DNA from: Streptomyces sp. SID8352
GTDB lineage: Bacteria > Actinomycetota > Actinomycetes > Streptomycetales > Streptomycetaceae
Length of the DNA stretch: 64,000 bases
Assembly: GCF_009862265.1 (NCBI RefSeq)
Contig: NZ_WWGX01000027.1
Span: 31,724-95,723 of the forward strand
Direction: 5' to 3'
Shown here in pieces: positions 27,064-36,367 of this stretch. A program made the position numbers and the translations under genes. Positions within the stretch are counted from its first letter, which is position 1. Each line of letters starts with the position of its first letter. Below the pieces are notes generated by a model, which saw only the letters and a program-made list of their open reading frames with translations, searched no databases and was not told the origin of the DNA.

Positions 27064-28523
27064 GGCCGACCGATGTCCTCCCGGCACTGGTCACGGCCCC
27101 GACCGAGCTGTTCATCGGCGGGGCCTGGCGGCCGGCCGGTGACGAGGCACGGTTCACCGTGCACGACCCGGCCACGGGCGAGCCCGTCGCGTCGGTCGCC
27201 TCCGCCACCGAGACGGACGGCGTCCACGCGGTGGAGGCAGCCGCGAAGGCCCTCCCGGGCTGGGCCGCCACACCGCCCCGGGAACGCGCCGAGATCCTGC
27301 GCCGGGCCTTCGAGTCGATGCGGGCCGAGCAGGAGGAGCTGGCCCGGCTCATCGTCGCCGAGAACGGCAAGGCGCTCCCCGACGCCCGGGCGGAGGTCGC
27401 CTACGCCGCCGAGTTCCTCCGGTGGTACGCCGAGGAGGCGGTGCGGCTCTCCGGAACGCTCGGACACGCGCCGGCCGGCGGCAACCGCATCCTCGTCATG
27501 CGCCGGCCGATCGGTGTCGCCGTCCTCGTGACCCCGTGGAACTTCCCTGCGGCGATGGCCACCCGCAAGATCGGCCCGGCTCTGGCGGCCGGCTGCACGG
27601 TCGTCCTCAAGCCCGCCTCCGAGACACCGCTCACCGCGCTCGCGGTGGCCGGGCACCTCCAGCGGGCCGGAGTCCCGGCCGGGGTGGTGAACGTGCTGCC
27701 GAGCCGCAGGACCGGCCCGTTGGTCACCGCCCTGCTCGCCCACCCCGAGGTCCGGAAGATCTCCTTCACCGGCTCCACCGAGGTGGGCAAGCACCTGCTG
27801 CGCCAAGCCGCGGACCGGGTGCTGGCCTCCTCCATGGAGCTGGGCGGCAACGCCCCCTTCCTCGTCCTGGCCGACGCGGACCTGGACGAGGCGGTCGCCG
27901 GCGCGATGATCGCCAAGATGCGCAACGGCGGCGAGGCGTGCACGGCGGCCAACCGCTTCTACGCGCACTCCTCGGTCGCCGACGACTTCGCCCGGCGACT
28001 GGCCGACGCGATGGGACGACTACGCGTCGGGCCCGGCCTGGAAGACGGGACCGAAGTGGGACCGCTGGTCAACGAGCGGGCCCGGGCCGGGATGCAGGAG
28101 GTCGTGGACGAGGCGGTCGCCGCCGGCGCCACCGTACTGACCGGCGGCCGTACTCCGGACGGCCCCGGTTGGTTCTACCCGCCCACGGTCCTCGCGGACG
28201 TGCCCGCCGACTCCGCCGTTCTGCGACGGGAGATCTTCGGGCCGATCGCCCCCGTCGTCACGTTCGACACCGTCGACGAGGCGCTGGACCTGGCGAACCG
28301 CTGCGAGGTCGGCCTGGCCGGCTACGTGTACACCCGCGACCTCGCCCTCGGCCTGCGGATCAGCGAGCGGCTGGAGGTCGGCATGGTCGGCCTCAACCGG
28401 GGGGCCGTCTCCGACCCGGCCGCCCCGTTCGGCGGGGTGAAGGAGTCGGGCCTGGGACGCGAGGGCGGACATGAGGGCCTGCTGGAGTACACCGAGAGCA
28501 AGATGATCGCAACCCAGTGGTGA
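27060..28523 (+). CDS. NAD(P)-dependent aldehyde dehydrogenase (succinate-semialdehyde type)
   Basis: A complete 487-residue aldehyde dehydrogenase. PWNFP (N161), KPASETP (K184), general base E260 in MELGGNAP and catalytic C294 in GGEACTAANR are all intact. The MELGGNAPF and AGVPAGVVNVLP wording is closest to succinate-semialdehyde dehydrogenases, so the substrate is probably a short semialdehyde (inference). It overlaps the Dabb gene by 4 nt. Confidence 0.93.
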   Translation: MRPTDVLPALVTAPTELFIGGAWRPAGDEARFTVHDPATGEPVASVASATETDGVHAVEAAAKALPGWAATPPRERAEILRRAFESMRAEQEELARLIVAENGKALPDARAEVAYAAEFLRWYAEEAVRLSGTLGHAPAGGNRILVMRRPIGVAVLVTPWNFPAAMATRKIGPALAAGCTVVLKPASETPLTALAVAGHLQRAGVPAGVVNVLPSRRTGPLVTALLAHPEVRKISFTGSTEVGKHLLRQAADRVLASSMELGGNAPFLVLADADLDEAVAGAMIAKMRNGGEACTAANRFYAHSSVADDFARRLADAMGRLRVGPGLEDGTEVGPLVNERARAGMQEVVDEAVAAGATVLTGGRTPDGPGWFYPPTVLADVPADSAVLRREIFGPIAPVVTFDTVDEALDLANRCEVGLAGYVYTRDLALGLRISERLEVGMVGLNRGAVSDPAAPFGGVKESGLGREGGHEGLLEYTESKMIATQW

Positions 28524-28570
28524 CCGCAGGTCAGGACTCGGGCAGGGCGACAGGACAAGGAGCGGGAGCG

Positions 28571-29443
28571 ATGGACGCGATCGGGTTCATCGGGTTGGGC
28601 ACCATGGGCCGCCCGATGGCGCGGAGGCTGCTGGAGGCCGGGCACCGGGTGGTGGTGTGGAACAGGTCCCGGCCGGCCGTCGACGCACTGTGCGAGGAGG
28701 GGGCGGAGGCCGCCGCGGACCTCGCGGAGGTCTTCGCGCAGCCCACCGTCATCAGCGTGCTGCCCGACGACGCGACCGTTCGGTCGCTCGTCCTGGACGG
28801 CGGCGTCCTGAAGGACGCCGGCTGCCGGGTGCACGTGAACATGGCGACTGTCTCGGCGGGTTTCGCCACGGAGGCGGCACAGCGGCACGCGCAGCACGGC
28901 GTCGGATACGTGGCGGCCCCCGTACTGGGCAGGGCCGAGGTGGCGGCGGCCGGAAAGCTGAACGTGCTGACCGCCGGCGCCCCCGAAGCACGGGCCCTGG
29001 CCCGGCCGGCGCTCGCACCACTGGCCGGGAGGATCTGGGAACTCGGTGACGACCCGGCGCGGGCCAACGTCGTCAAGATCGCGGTCAACTTCCTGCTGGC
29101 CTCCGCGATCGAGACGACCGCGGAGGCGACGTCACTGGTCGAGTCGTACGGTGTCGACGCCGCCGCATTCGTCGAGTTGATCAGCAGCACGCTCTTCCCC
29201 GGCCCGGTGTACAGCACGTACGGCGGGCTCATGGCCGAACGCCGCTATGAGCCCGCCGGGTTCACGACGCGACTCGGGCTCAAGGACGTGAACCTCGCCC
29301 TGTCGGCCGCACACCACCGGGACGTGGCCCTGCCCACCGGCAGTGTGGTGAGGGACGCCCTCCTGGAAGCGCTCGCGGCAGGCTGGTCGGACCGTGACTG
29401 GGCGACCCTCGCGGACATCGCCCGACGAAGGGCGGGATGCTGA
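28571..29443 (+). CDS. NAD(P)-dependent beta-hydroxyacid dehydrogenase
   Basis: A 290-residue enzyme of the 3-hydroxyisobutyrate/6-phosphogluconate dehydrogenase family. GFIGLGTMGRPMA (5-17) is the Rossmann loop. WNRSR at the end of the second strand suggests NADP(H). The catalytic lysine is K169 with N173 (VVKIAVN). It resembles succinic-semialdehyde/glyoxylate reductases. The ATG at 28571 with GGAG just upstream is chosen over an upstream start that adds 18 low-complexity residues. It ends the operon, just before a strong hairpin. Confidence 0.9.
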   Translation: MDAIGFIGLGTMGRPMARRLLEAGHRVVVWNRSRPAVDALCEEGAEAAADLAEVFAQPTVISVLPDDATVRSLVLDGGVLKDAGCRVHVNMATVSAGFATEAAQRHAQHGVGYVAAPVLGRAEVAAAGKLNVLTAGAPEARALARPALAPLAGRIWELGDDPARANVVKIAVNFLLASAIETTAEATSLVESYGVDAAAFVELISSTLFPGPVYSTYGGLMAERRYEPAGFTTRLGLKDVNLALSAAHHRDVALPTGSVVRDALLEALAAGWSDRDWATLADIARRRAGC

Positions 29444-29478
29444 GGCGTCGGCGCTTTCCCGCTGCGCTGCGGGCATGA

Positions 29479-29515
29479 CTGAGCCGGTGGTGGGCACGGC
29501 CCAGCACCGGCTCAG
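29479..29515 (+). terminator. Terminator hairpin of the catabolic operon
   Basis: A 17-bp inverted repeat with one mismatch (29479-29495 and 29499-29515, 3-nt loop) starts 35 bp after the last operon gene. Confidence 0.75.
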
Positions 29516-29690
29516 CGCTGTCGACGGAGATCGGCCGGGCGTTGCGGGAGCACGTGGCCGGACGGCGTGGGACGGTCGATCCTCACCCGATGGGGCGGGC
29601 GCGTGGCGTGCACGTCCCGCGCCGGAGGCGTGCGGTGAGAGTGGGCGTCACCTGCGAGGGCAGCCTGCCCCGGCGGCCCACCGAGGGATC

Positions 29691-30086
29691 CTAGGGACGC
29701 GCTTCCGCGGCCCGCCGGGCGTCGTGGCGCTCGCGGGATGCCAGCACCCCGTCCATACCCTCCTCCAGGCACGCGAAGAGCGCCGTCAGCCGGGCGGCGA
29801 CCTCGCGGCCCGGCGGCGTCAGCTCGTAGTCGACGCGGGGCGGATTGGTGAGCCGCGCCTCGCGGTGCACCAGGCCGTCGCGCTCCAGGGCGTGCAGCGT
29901 CTGCGACAGCATCTTCTCGCTGACCCCGCCGACCCGGCGGCGCAGCTCGTTGAAGCGCAGTGAACCCCCGGCCAGCGCGCCGAGCGTCAGCGCGCCCCAG
30001 CGCCCGGTCACGTGCTCCAGGGCGGCGCGCGAGGGGCACTCCCGGGAGAACACGTCGTACGGAGGCTCCGGCCGCGAGGTCGACAT
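29691..30086 (-). CDS. HxlR-family winged-helix regulator
   Basis: A 131-residue regulator. ECPSRAALEHVTGRWGALTL holds the conserved N-terminal Cys and the first helices, and FNELRRRVGGVSEKMLSQTL is the DNA-recognition part of the winged helix. HxlR proteins often sense electrophiles or redox state through that Cys. The start is uncertain because GGAGG is almost adjacent to the chosen ATG. It lies outside the operon hairpin, between the island and the CAP-domain gene. Confidence 0.85.
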   Translation of the reverse strand: MSTSRPEPPYDVFSRECPSRAALEHVTGRWGALTLGALAGGSLRFNELRRRVGGVSEKMLSQTLHALERDGLVHREARLTNPPRVDYELTPPGREVAARLTALFACLEEGMDGVLASRERHDARRAAEARP

Positions 30087-30229
30087 GCCTCCAGCGTAGG
30101 GATCCGGGGGCGTCCGCGCAGGACACCCTTTCCGGCCGTCGGCGCGGAGGGCCCCGGCCATCGCACCCCGGCGGGTCCTGGTGGTTCCGGTGGTTCCGGC
30201 GGGTCCGATGGTCCCGGCCCGGGGCCGTC

Positions 30230-31474
30230 TCAGTATCCGAACTCCTGGGTCCACCAGGGACCGCCGGCGCCGAAGTGGACGCCCACGCCCAGGGTCGTGA
30301 AGTCGCAGTTCAGGATGTTGGCCCGGTGGCCGGGGCTGTCCATCCAGGCGTCCATGACGGACCGGGCGCCGGACTGGCCGCGGGCGATGTTCTCGGCGCC
30401 CAGACCGGATATCCCGGCGGCCTCGGCGCGGTCCCATGGGGTGGCCCCGGCGGGGTCGGTGTGGTCGAAGAAGTCCTGCGCGGCCATGGCCCGGCTGAAC
30501 GCCTCGGCGAGTTCCCGCAGCGCGCTGCTGGAGGCGAGGGGGCTGCACCCGGCCCGGCCCCGCTCCTCGTTGACGAGGGCGACGACCTCGGCGGCGGCGA
30601 CCGCCGGATCGGGCGCGGCGGCGGGGGCGCTGGGCGCGGGCGTCCGCGGGAGGGCGCGCGGGCGGGCGGGCGCCGGCGCGGCGGACCCGGGCGCGGCGGT
30701 GTCCGGCGCCCCGGTGTCCGGCCGGTCCTCGCCGGGTGCGGCGGCGCGGGAGGGCGTCCGGGACGGTGCTGCGCGCTCCGGGGCCGCCGACGACGGCGCG
30801 GAGGGGGAAGCGGAGGCGGAGGGCGACGGGGACGCCGACGCCGGTGCCGACGGGGCCGTCCCGGGCGCGGAGGGGGCGGTGGAGCCGGTGGAGGGCGCGG
30901 TGCCCCTGCCGGTGCCCCGGCCGGTGCCGCCGCCGGGGGCGCCCTCGTCGACGGTGCCGGAGGTGCCGCCCTGACCGGCGGGGGAATTGGTCGGTGCCCC
31001 GGCGGACCGCGCGCGCTCGCCGCCGGAGCCGCTGCCGCCGAGGGTGTAGCTGTCCAGGCCGGGCACCGCGCCCGTGGCCACCGCGACGGTGCCGAGGGCG
31101 ACGGCGGCGGTGATCCCGAGCAGCCCGGTGCGGACGGGGGTGACCAGACGCCTGCGGCGGCTCCGCTCCGCGTCCCCGGAGCCCCGGCCCGGGGAGGCCG
31201 CGGCCCCCTCCGGGGCCCGTCCCGCGTGGCCGGACCCGGCGCCGCCGTCCCCGTCCGGCTCGCCGGAGGCGTACAGGTAGGCGTCGCTCCGGGCACGGGC
31301 CTCGGCGTAGGCGTCGGGGTCCGGGTAGGGCGCGGAGCCCATGGCGGGAGGGTGCTCCACCGGTTCCGGGGAGCGCGGCGCGCGGCCCTCGGGGGCGGTG
31401 CCGTCCGGCTGCCCGGCCTCCCCGGGGCGGCCCCCTCCGGCACGGCCGGCGTCGGAGCGGCGGTGGCGTCCCAT
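30230..31474 (-). CDS. Membrane-anchored CAP/SCP-domain protein
   Basis: A 414-residue protein. A charged cytosolic N-terminus (about 110 residues) leads to one membrane segment near 113-135. A long Ser/Pro/Ala/Thr/Gly-rich linker (about 140-280) follows, then a C-terminal CAP (SCP/PR-1) domain. The domain contains ALVNEERGRAGC, FFDHTDPAGATPWDRAEAAG, GENIARGQ-like and MDSPGHRANILNCDF segments. Two Cys could form a disulfide outside the cell. Bacterial CAP proteins are of mostly unknown role. GAGGAAGG precedes the ATG. Confidence 0.9.
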   Translation of the reverse strand: MGRHRRSDAGRAGGGRPGEAGQPDGTAPEGRAPRSPEPVEHPPAMGSAPYPDPDAYAEARARSDAYLYASGEPDGDGGAGSGHAGRAPEGAAASPGRGSGDAERSRRRRLVTPVRTGLLGITAAVALGTVAVATGAVPGLDSYTLGGSGSGGERARSAGAPTNSPAGQGGTSGTVDEGAPGGGTGRGTGRGTAPSTGSTAPSAPGTAPSAPASASPSPSASASPSAPSSAAPERAAPSRTPSRAAAPGEDRPDTGAPDTAAPGSAAPAPARPRALPRTPAPSAPAAAPDPAVAAAEVVALVNEERGRAGCSPLASSSALRELAEAFSRAMAAQDFFDHTDPAGATPWDRAEAAGISGLGAENIARGQSGARSVMDAWMDSPGHRANILNCDFTTLGVGVHFGAGGPWWTQEFGY

Positions 31475-31664
31475 GTCTGGCCTTCCTCTGTCCTGGCCTT
31501 CCTCGTGCCGGCGTCCGTGCGCGTCCCCGCGACCCCACGTTCACCATGGCGACGATCACCCTTGCGAACTTCACACCATCGAGTGAGTTTGCTCAAGAGT
31601 TCACTGGTCGGGACGGTACCCCATGACGCAAGGGGAGGAAGTGCCCCGAGTGGCACCGGTTGGC

Positions 31665-31676
31665 TAGGTTGCACTC
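31665..31676 (+). promoter_or_regulatory. Candidate leaderless promoter for acylphosphatase
   Basis: TAGGTT (31665-31670) lies exactly 6 nt before the ATG at 31677. No Shine-Dalgarno is present in the intervening bases. Confidence 0.45.
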
Positions 31677-31958
31677 ATGAACGAGGACGTACGACTGGTC
31701 GCGTGGGTGCGCGGACAGGTGCAGGGCGTGGGATTCCGCTGGTTCACGCGGGCCAGGGCGCTGGAGCTCGGGGGCCTGAGTGGCTTTGCTCTCAATGTGG
31801 CCGACGGGCGGGTCCAGGTGGTCGCGGAGGGTCCCCGGGAGCGCTGCGAGGCACTGCTGGAGTGGCTGCACGGGGACGACACGCCCGGCCGTGTGGACGG
31901 CGTCACCGAGATCTGGGACACACCCCGGGGCGGCTACGAGGGCTTCGCCATCCGCTGA
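31677..31958 (+). CDS. acyP: Acylphosphatase
   Basis: A 93-residue enzyme that hydrolyses acyl phosphates such as acetyl phosphate. The catalytic Arg sits in [14 protein letters not shown], and the catalytic Asn in [12 protein letters not shown]. It is divergent from the CAP-domain gene and probably leaderless. A 15-bp hairpin follows the stop immediately, so it is monocistronic. Confidence 0.95.
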   Translation: MNEDVRLVAWVRGQVQGVGFRWFTRARALELGGLSGFALNVADGRVQVVAEGPRERCEALLEWLHGDDTPGRVDGVTEIWDTPRGGYEGFAIR

Positions 31959-31960
31959 CC

Positions 31961-32005
31961 GCGGCCCGGCGGCGGCCTTCGGACGACGGACCGCCGCCGG
32001 GCCGC
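31961..32005 (+). terminator. acyP terminator hairpin
   Basis: A perfect 15-bp inverted repeat (31961-31975 and 31991-32005, 15-nt loop) starts 3 nt after the acylphosphatase stop. Confidence 0.75.
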
Positions 32006-32339
32006 CCGGAGGGAGAACGGGCAGGTGGTTGCCAAGAACGCCGCACCGTGACAGGCTCCGCGGCACGGAACGACCGCCACGCCCCCCGGGCCCCCGAAGC
32101 GCCGCCGCAGCGCCGCGCCGGAGCCGCGCGTCCCCCGGGCGGACGCCCGTGCGGGGCGTGATCGTGTTGACCGTCAAACTTTTTGGTGAGACGCTGAAAG
32201 CCCCGCGCACCTCCGCTGTTTGGCATGGTCGAAGGCCGGCAAGAACACGCAAGAACTCCAGAGTGCCAAGCACCGCGGGTGCGATCCCTCACGACCCACA
32301 CCGCTTCGGTCGGTCACTCATTGTGGAGGACCATCCATC
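32006..32339 (+). other. Leader/promoter region of the small coiled-coil gene
   Basis: About 330 bp with no gene seen. A short AT-rich patch near 32165-32200 contains TTGAC-C-GTCAA (32167-32177), an 11-bp palindrome whose first half looks like a -35 element. I see no matching -10, so this is only a hint of a promoter or operator. Confidence 0.35.
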
Positions 32340-32543
32340 ATGGCAAAGGCGCTTCTCGGTTACGTCGGCGGCTCCGACCCGCGACTCCTCGCCGAGATGC
32401 GACGGCTCCAGCAGCGCGTCCAGGACCTGGAATCGGAACTCGTCCGCATCCAGGCGGAGAACGACGCACTCGCGGCTGCCGCTTCTCACGACAGGATCAT
32501 GGAGAGCGTTGACGCACACCAGGCGGAGCCTGCGCTCACCTGA
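32340..32543 (+). CDS. Small conserved coiled-coil protein upstream of smc
   Basis: A 67-residue protein starting AKALLGYVGGSDPRLLAEMR. Residues from about 18 to 48 form a heptad-like helix (LQQRVQDLESELVRIQAEN) that probably dimerises. It is strongly conserved in sequence and position in streptomycetes but has no assigned function. GGAGGA precedes the ATG at about 12 nt. A T-rich-tailed hairpin follows. Its place next to smc might hint at a chromosome-related role, which is unproven. Confidence 0.85.
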   Translation: MAKALLGYVGGSDPRLLAEMRRLQQRVQDLESELVRIQAENDALAAAASHDRIMESVDAHQAEPALT

Positions 32544-32621
32544 TCACCGCATCATCCGCACCGCTCCACGACGGCGGCAGCGGCGGGACTCACCTCCCGG
32601 TCGCTGAACCGCCGGAGTCGC

Positions 32622-32643
32622 AAGGGACGCCCCGGCGTCCCTT
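32622..32643 (+). terminator. Rho-independent-like terminator
   Basis: A 10-bp perfect stem (32622-32631 and 32634-32643, 2-nt loop) is followed by a pyrimidine-rich ctcttcttc tail, unusual for this GC-rich genome. Confidence 0.75.
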
Positions 32644-32806
32644 CTCTTCTTCCCGCCCGTCCTCGGCGCCCCGGCCCGACGGCCCTCCGCCCCCGTGTCG
32701 TCCCTCCCTCTCCTCACCGTGATGTGCCCCCCGCGTTCACCGGCGAAACCGCGGCCGTTCACCGGTTCATGGAGTGAGACACCTGCGGACGGTAGAGTCC
32801 GGCGGC

Positions 32807-35800
32807 GTGCACCTGAAGGCCCTGACCCTGCGCGGCTTCAAATCGTTCGCCTCCGCGACGACGCTCCGCTTCGAACCCGGCATCACCTGCGTGGTCGGGC
32901 CCAACGGCTCGGGCAAGTCCAACGTCGTCGACGCGCTGAGCTGGGTCATGGGCGAGCAGGGCGCCAAGACCCTGCGCGGCGGCAAGATGGAGGACGTCAT
33001 CTTCGCCGGCACCACCGGCCGCCCGCCGCTCGGCCGGGCCGAGGTGTCGCTCACCATCGACAACGCCGACGGCGCCCTCCCCATCGAGTACGCCGAGGTC
33101 ACCATCACGCGGACCATGTTCCGCAACGGCGGCAGCGAGTACCGGATCAACGGCGACACCTGCCGCCTGCTCGACATCCAGGAACTCCTCTCCGACTCCG
33201 GCATCGGCCGCGAGATGCACGTCATCGTCGGCCAGGGCCGCCTGGACTCCGTCCTGCACGCCGACCCCACCGGCCGCCGCGCCTTCATCGAGGAGGCCGC
33301 CGGCGTCCTCAAGCACCGCAAGCGCAAGGAGAAGGCGCTCCGCAAACTCGACGCCATGCGGGCCAACCTCGCCCGTGTCCAGGACCTCACCGACGAACTC
33401 CGGCGCCAGCTCAAACCCCTGGGCCGCCAGGCGGCCGTCGCCCGCCGAGCCGCCGTCATCCAGGCCGATCTGCGCGACGCCCGGTTGCGCCTGCTCGCCG
33501 ACGACCTCGTCCGGCTGCGCGAGGCCCTGAGCGGCGAGATCGCCGACGAGGCCGCGCTCAGGGAACGCAAGGAGGCCGCCGAACGCGACCTCGCCGCCGC
33601 CCTGCGCCGGGAGGCCGACCTGGAGGGCGAGGCGCGCCGCCTCGCCCCCCGCCTCCAGCGCGCCCAGCAGACCTGGTACGAACTCTCCCAACTGGCCGAG
33701 CGGGTGCGCGGCACCGTCTCCCTCGCCGACGCCCGGGTGCGCAGCGCCACCTCCGCGCCCCCCGAGGAGCGCACCGGCCGCGACCCCGGGGAACTCGAAC
33801 GCGAGGCCGCCCGCGTCCGCGAGCAGGAGGCGGAACTCGAGGCCGCCCTGGAGGCCGCCGAACGCGCCCTGGAGGACACCGTCGCCCACCGCGCCGACCT
33901 CGAACGCGCCCTCGCCCACGAGGAACGCCGCCTCAAGGACGCCGCCCGCGCCCTCGCCGACCGCCGCGAGGGACTCGCCCGGCTCAGCGGCAGGGCCGCC
34001 GCCGCCCGCTCGCGCGCCGCCGCCGCCCAGGCCGAGATCGAACGCCTCGCCGCCGCCCGCGACGAGTCCCGGGAACGGGCCGCCGCCGCCCAGGAGGAGT
34101 ACGAGACGCTGCGCGCCGAGGTCGACGCCCTCGACGCCGACGACCGTGACCTGGCCGCCCGGCACGAGGCCGCCCGGCAGCGGCTCGCCTCGGCGGAGAC
34201 CGCCCTCGCCGCCGCCCGGGAGGCCGCCACCGCCGCCGAGCGCGCCCGCGCCGCCACCCGCGCCCGGCACGACGCCCTCGCCCTCGGGCTGCGCCGCAAG
34301 GACGGCACCGGGGCACTGCTCGCCGCCCGGGACCGGATCGGCGGCGTGCTCGGCCCCGCCGCCGGGCTCCTCACCGTGGCGCCCGGTCACGAGACCGCCC
34401 TCGCCGCCGCCTTCGGCGCCGCCGCCGACGCCCTCGCCGTCACCTCCACCGCTGCCGCCGCCGACGCCCTGCGGCTGCTGCGCAAGCAGGACGCCGGCCG
34501 CGCCGCCCTGCTCCTCGCCGGCGGCCCCGACGACCCCGCCGACACCGCCCCGCCCCCGCCCGCCGGGGCCCGGTACGCCGCCGACCTGGTGCGCGCCCCG
34601 GCCGACCTGATGCCCGCCGTACGGCGCCTGCTGCGCGGGATCGTCGTCGTCGGCACCCTGGAGGACGCCGAGGAACTGGTCCGCGCCCGCCCCGCGCTGG
34701 CCGCCGTCACCGCCGAGGGCGACCTGCTCGGCGCCCACTTCGCCCACGGCGGCTCCGCCGGGGCGCCCAGTCTGCTGGAGGTGCGGGCCTCCGTCGACGA
34801 GGCCGCCGCCGAACTGGTCGAACTCGACGTGCGCTGCCGGGAACTGGCCACCGCCCAGGACACGGCCGCCGGGGAGCGCGCCGGGGCCGCCGGGCTCGTC
34901 GAGGAACTGGGGGAGCGGCGCCGCACCGCCGACCGGGAGAAGTCCGCCGTCGCCCAGCGCCTCGGGCGGCTCTCCGGGCAGGCGCGCGGCGCGGCCGGGG
35001 AGGCCGAGCGGTCCGCCGCCGCGGCCGAACGGGCCCAGGAGGCGCTGGACACCGCCCTGGCGGAGGCCGGGGAACTGGAGGAGCGGCTCGTCGCGGCCGA
35101 GGAGATGCCGGTGGAGGAGGAGCCCGACACCGCCGTCCGCGACCGGCTCGCCGCCGACGGCGCCAACGCCCGCCAGACCGAGATGGAGGCCCGCCTCCAG
35201 GCCCGTACCCACGAGGAGCGGGTCAAGGCGCTCGCCGGGCGCGCCGACTCCCTCGACCGCGCCGCCCGCGCGGAGCGCGAGGCCCGCGCCCGCGCCGAGC
35301 GGCGCCGGGCCCGGCTGCGCCACGAGGCCGCGGTCGCCGGGGCCGTCGCCTCCGGCGCCCGGCAACTGCTGGCGCACATCGAGGTCTCCCTGGTCCGCGC
35401 CGGGACGGAGCGCACCGCCGCGGAGACGGCCCGGACCGCGTGCGAGGGCGAACTGGCCACCGCCCGGGCCGCCGCGCGCGATCTCACGGCGCGGCTCGAC
35501 ACCCTGACGGACTCGGTCCACCGCGGCGAGGTGCTCGGCGCCGAGAAGCGGCTGCGCATCGAGCAGCTGGAGACGAGGGCGCTGGAGGAGCTGGGCGTCG
35601 AACCGGGGGCGCTGGTGGCCGAGTACGGGCCGCACCGGCCGGTGCCCCCCTCGCCCCCCGCCGAGGGGGAGCGGCTCCCGGACGGTCCGGAGGGCCTCCG
35701 CGACCTGCCCCGGCCCTTCGTGCGGGACGAGCAGGAGCGGCGGCTGAGGGCGGCCGAGCGGGCCCATCAGCAGCTCGGCAAGGTCAACCCGCTGGCCCTG

Positions 35801-36367
35801 GAGGAGTTCGCGGCGCTGGAGGAGCGCCACCAGTTCCTCGGCGAGCAACTGGAGGACCTGCGGAAGACCCGCGCCGACCTGCTCCAGGTCGTCAAGGAGG
35901 TCGACGAGCGGGTCGAGCAGGTCTTCGCGGACGCCTTCCGGGACACGGCCCGGGAGTTCGAGGGCGTCTTCGGCCGCCTCTTCCCCGGCGGCGAGGGACG
36001 GCTGGTGCTGACCGACCCCGGCGACATGCTCGCCACGGGCGTGGACGTCGAGGCCCGGCCGCCGGGCAAGAAGGTCAAGCGGCTGTCGCTGCTCTCCGGC
36101 GGCGAGCGGTCGCTGACCGCCGTGGCCCTGCTGGTGGCCATCTTCAAGGCGCGGCCCAGCCCCTTCTACGTCATGGACGAGGTGGAGGCGGCGCTCGACG
36201 ACACCAACCTCCAGCGGCTGATCCTGATCATGCGGGAGCTCCAGGAGGTCTCCCAGCTCATCGTGATCACGCACCAGAAGCGGACGATGGAGGTCGCCGA
36301 CGCGCTCTACGGCGTGTCCATGCAGGGCGACGGCGTCTCGAAGGTCATCAGCCAGCGGCTCCGCTGA
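32807..36367 (+). CDS. smc: Chromosome segregation protein SMC
   Basis: A 1186-residue ATPase that, with ScpA/ScpB, organises and segregates chromosomes. Walker A GPNGSGKS is at 31-38. Two long Ala/Glu/Arg coiled coils flank a hinge near residues 500-660. The C-terminal ABC signature LSGGERS and Walker B FYVMDEVEAALDD close the head. The GTG at 32807 gives the usual HLKALTLRGFKSFA start. No Shine-Dalgarno is seen, and a TAGAGT hexamer ends 8 nt upstream, so the mRNA may be leaderless. Confidence 0.97.
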   Translation: MHLKALTLRGFKSFASATTLRFEPGITCVVGPNGSGKSNVVDALSWVMGEQGAKTLRGGKMEDVIFAGTTGRPPLGRAEVSLTIDNADGALPIEYAEVTITRTMFRNGGSEYRINGDTCRLLDIQELLSDSGIGREMHVIVGQGRLDSVLHADPTGRRAFIEEAAGVLKHRKRKEKALRKLDAMRANLARVQDLTDELRRQLKPLGRQAAVARRAAVIQADLRDARLRLLADDLVRLREALSGEIADEAALRERKEAAERDLAAALRREADLEGEARRLAPRLQRAQQTWYELSQLAERVRGTVSLADARVRSATSAPPEERTGRDPGELEREAARVREQEAELEAALEAAERALEDTVAHRADLERALAHEERRLKDAARALADRREGLARLSGRAAAARSRAAAAQAEIERLAAARDESRERAAAAQEEYETLRAEVDALDADDRDLAARHEAARQRLASAETALAAAREAATAAERARAATRARHDALALGLRRKDGTGALLAARDRIGGVLGPAAGLLTVAPGHETALAAAFGAAADALAVTSTAAAADALRLLRKQDAGRAALLLAGGPDDPADTAPPPPAGARYAADLVRAPADLMPAVRRLLRGIVVVGTLEDAEELVRARPALAAVTAEGDLLGAHFAHGGSAGAPSLLEVRASVDEAAAELVELDVRCRELATAQDTAAGERAGAAGLVEELGERRRTADREKSAVAQRLGRLSGQARGAAGEAERSAAAAERAQEALDTALAEAGELEERLVAAEEMPVEEEPDTAVRDRLAADGANARQTEMEARLQARTHEERVKALAGRADSLDRAARAEREARARAERRRARLRHEAAVAGAVASGARQLLAHIEVSLVRAGTERTAAETARTACEGELATARAAARDLTARLDTLTDSVHRGEVLGAEKRLRIEQLETRALEELGVEPGALVAEYGPHRPVPPSPPAEGERLPDGPEGLRDLPRPFVRDEQERRLRAAERAHQQLGKVNPLALEEFAALEERHQFLGEQLEDLRKTRADLLQVVKEVDERVEQVFADAFRDTAREFEGVFGRLFPGGEGRLVLTDPGDMLATGVDVEARPPGKKVKRLSLLSGGERSLTAVALLVAIFKARPSPFYVMDEVEAALDDTNLQRLILIMRELQEVSQLIVITHQKRTMEVADALYGVSMQGDGVSKVISQRLR

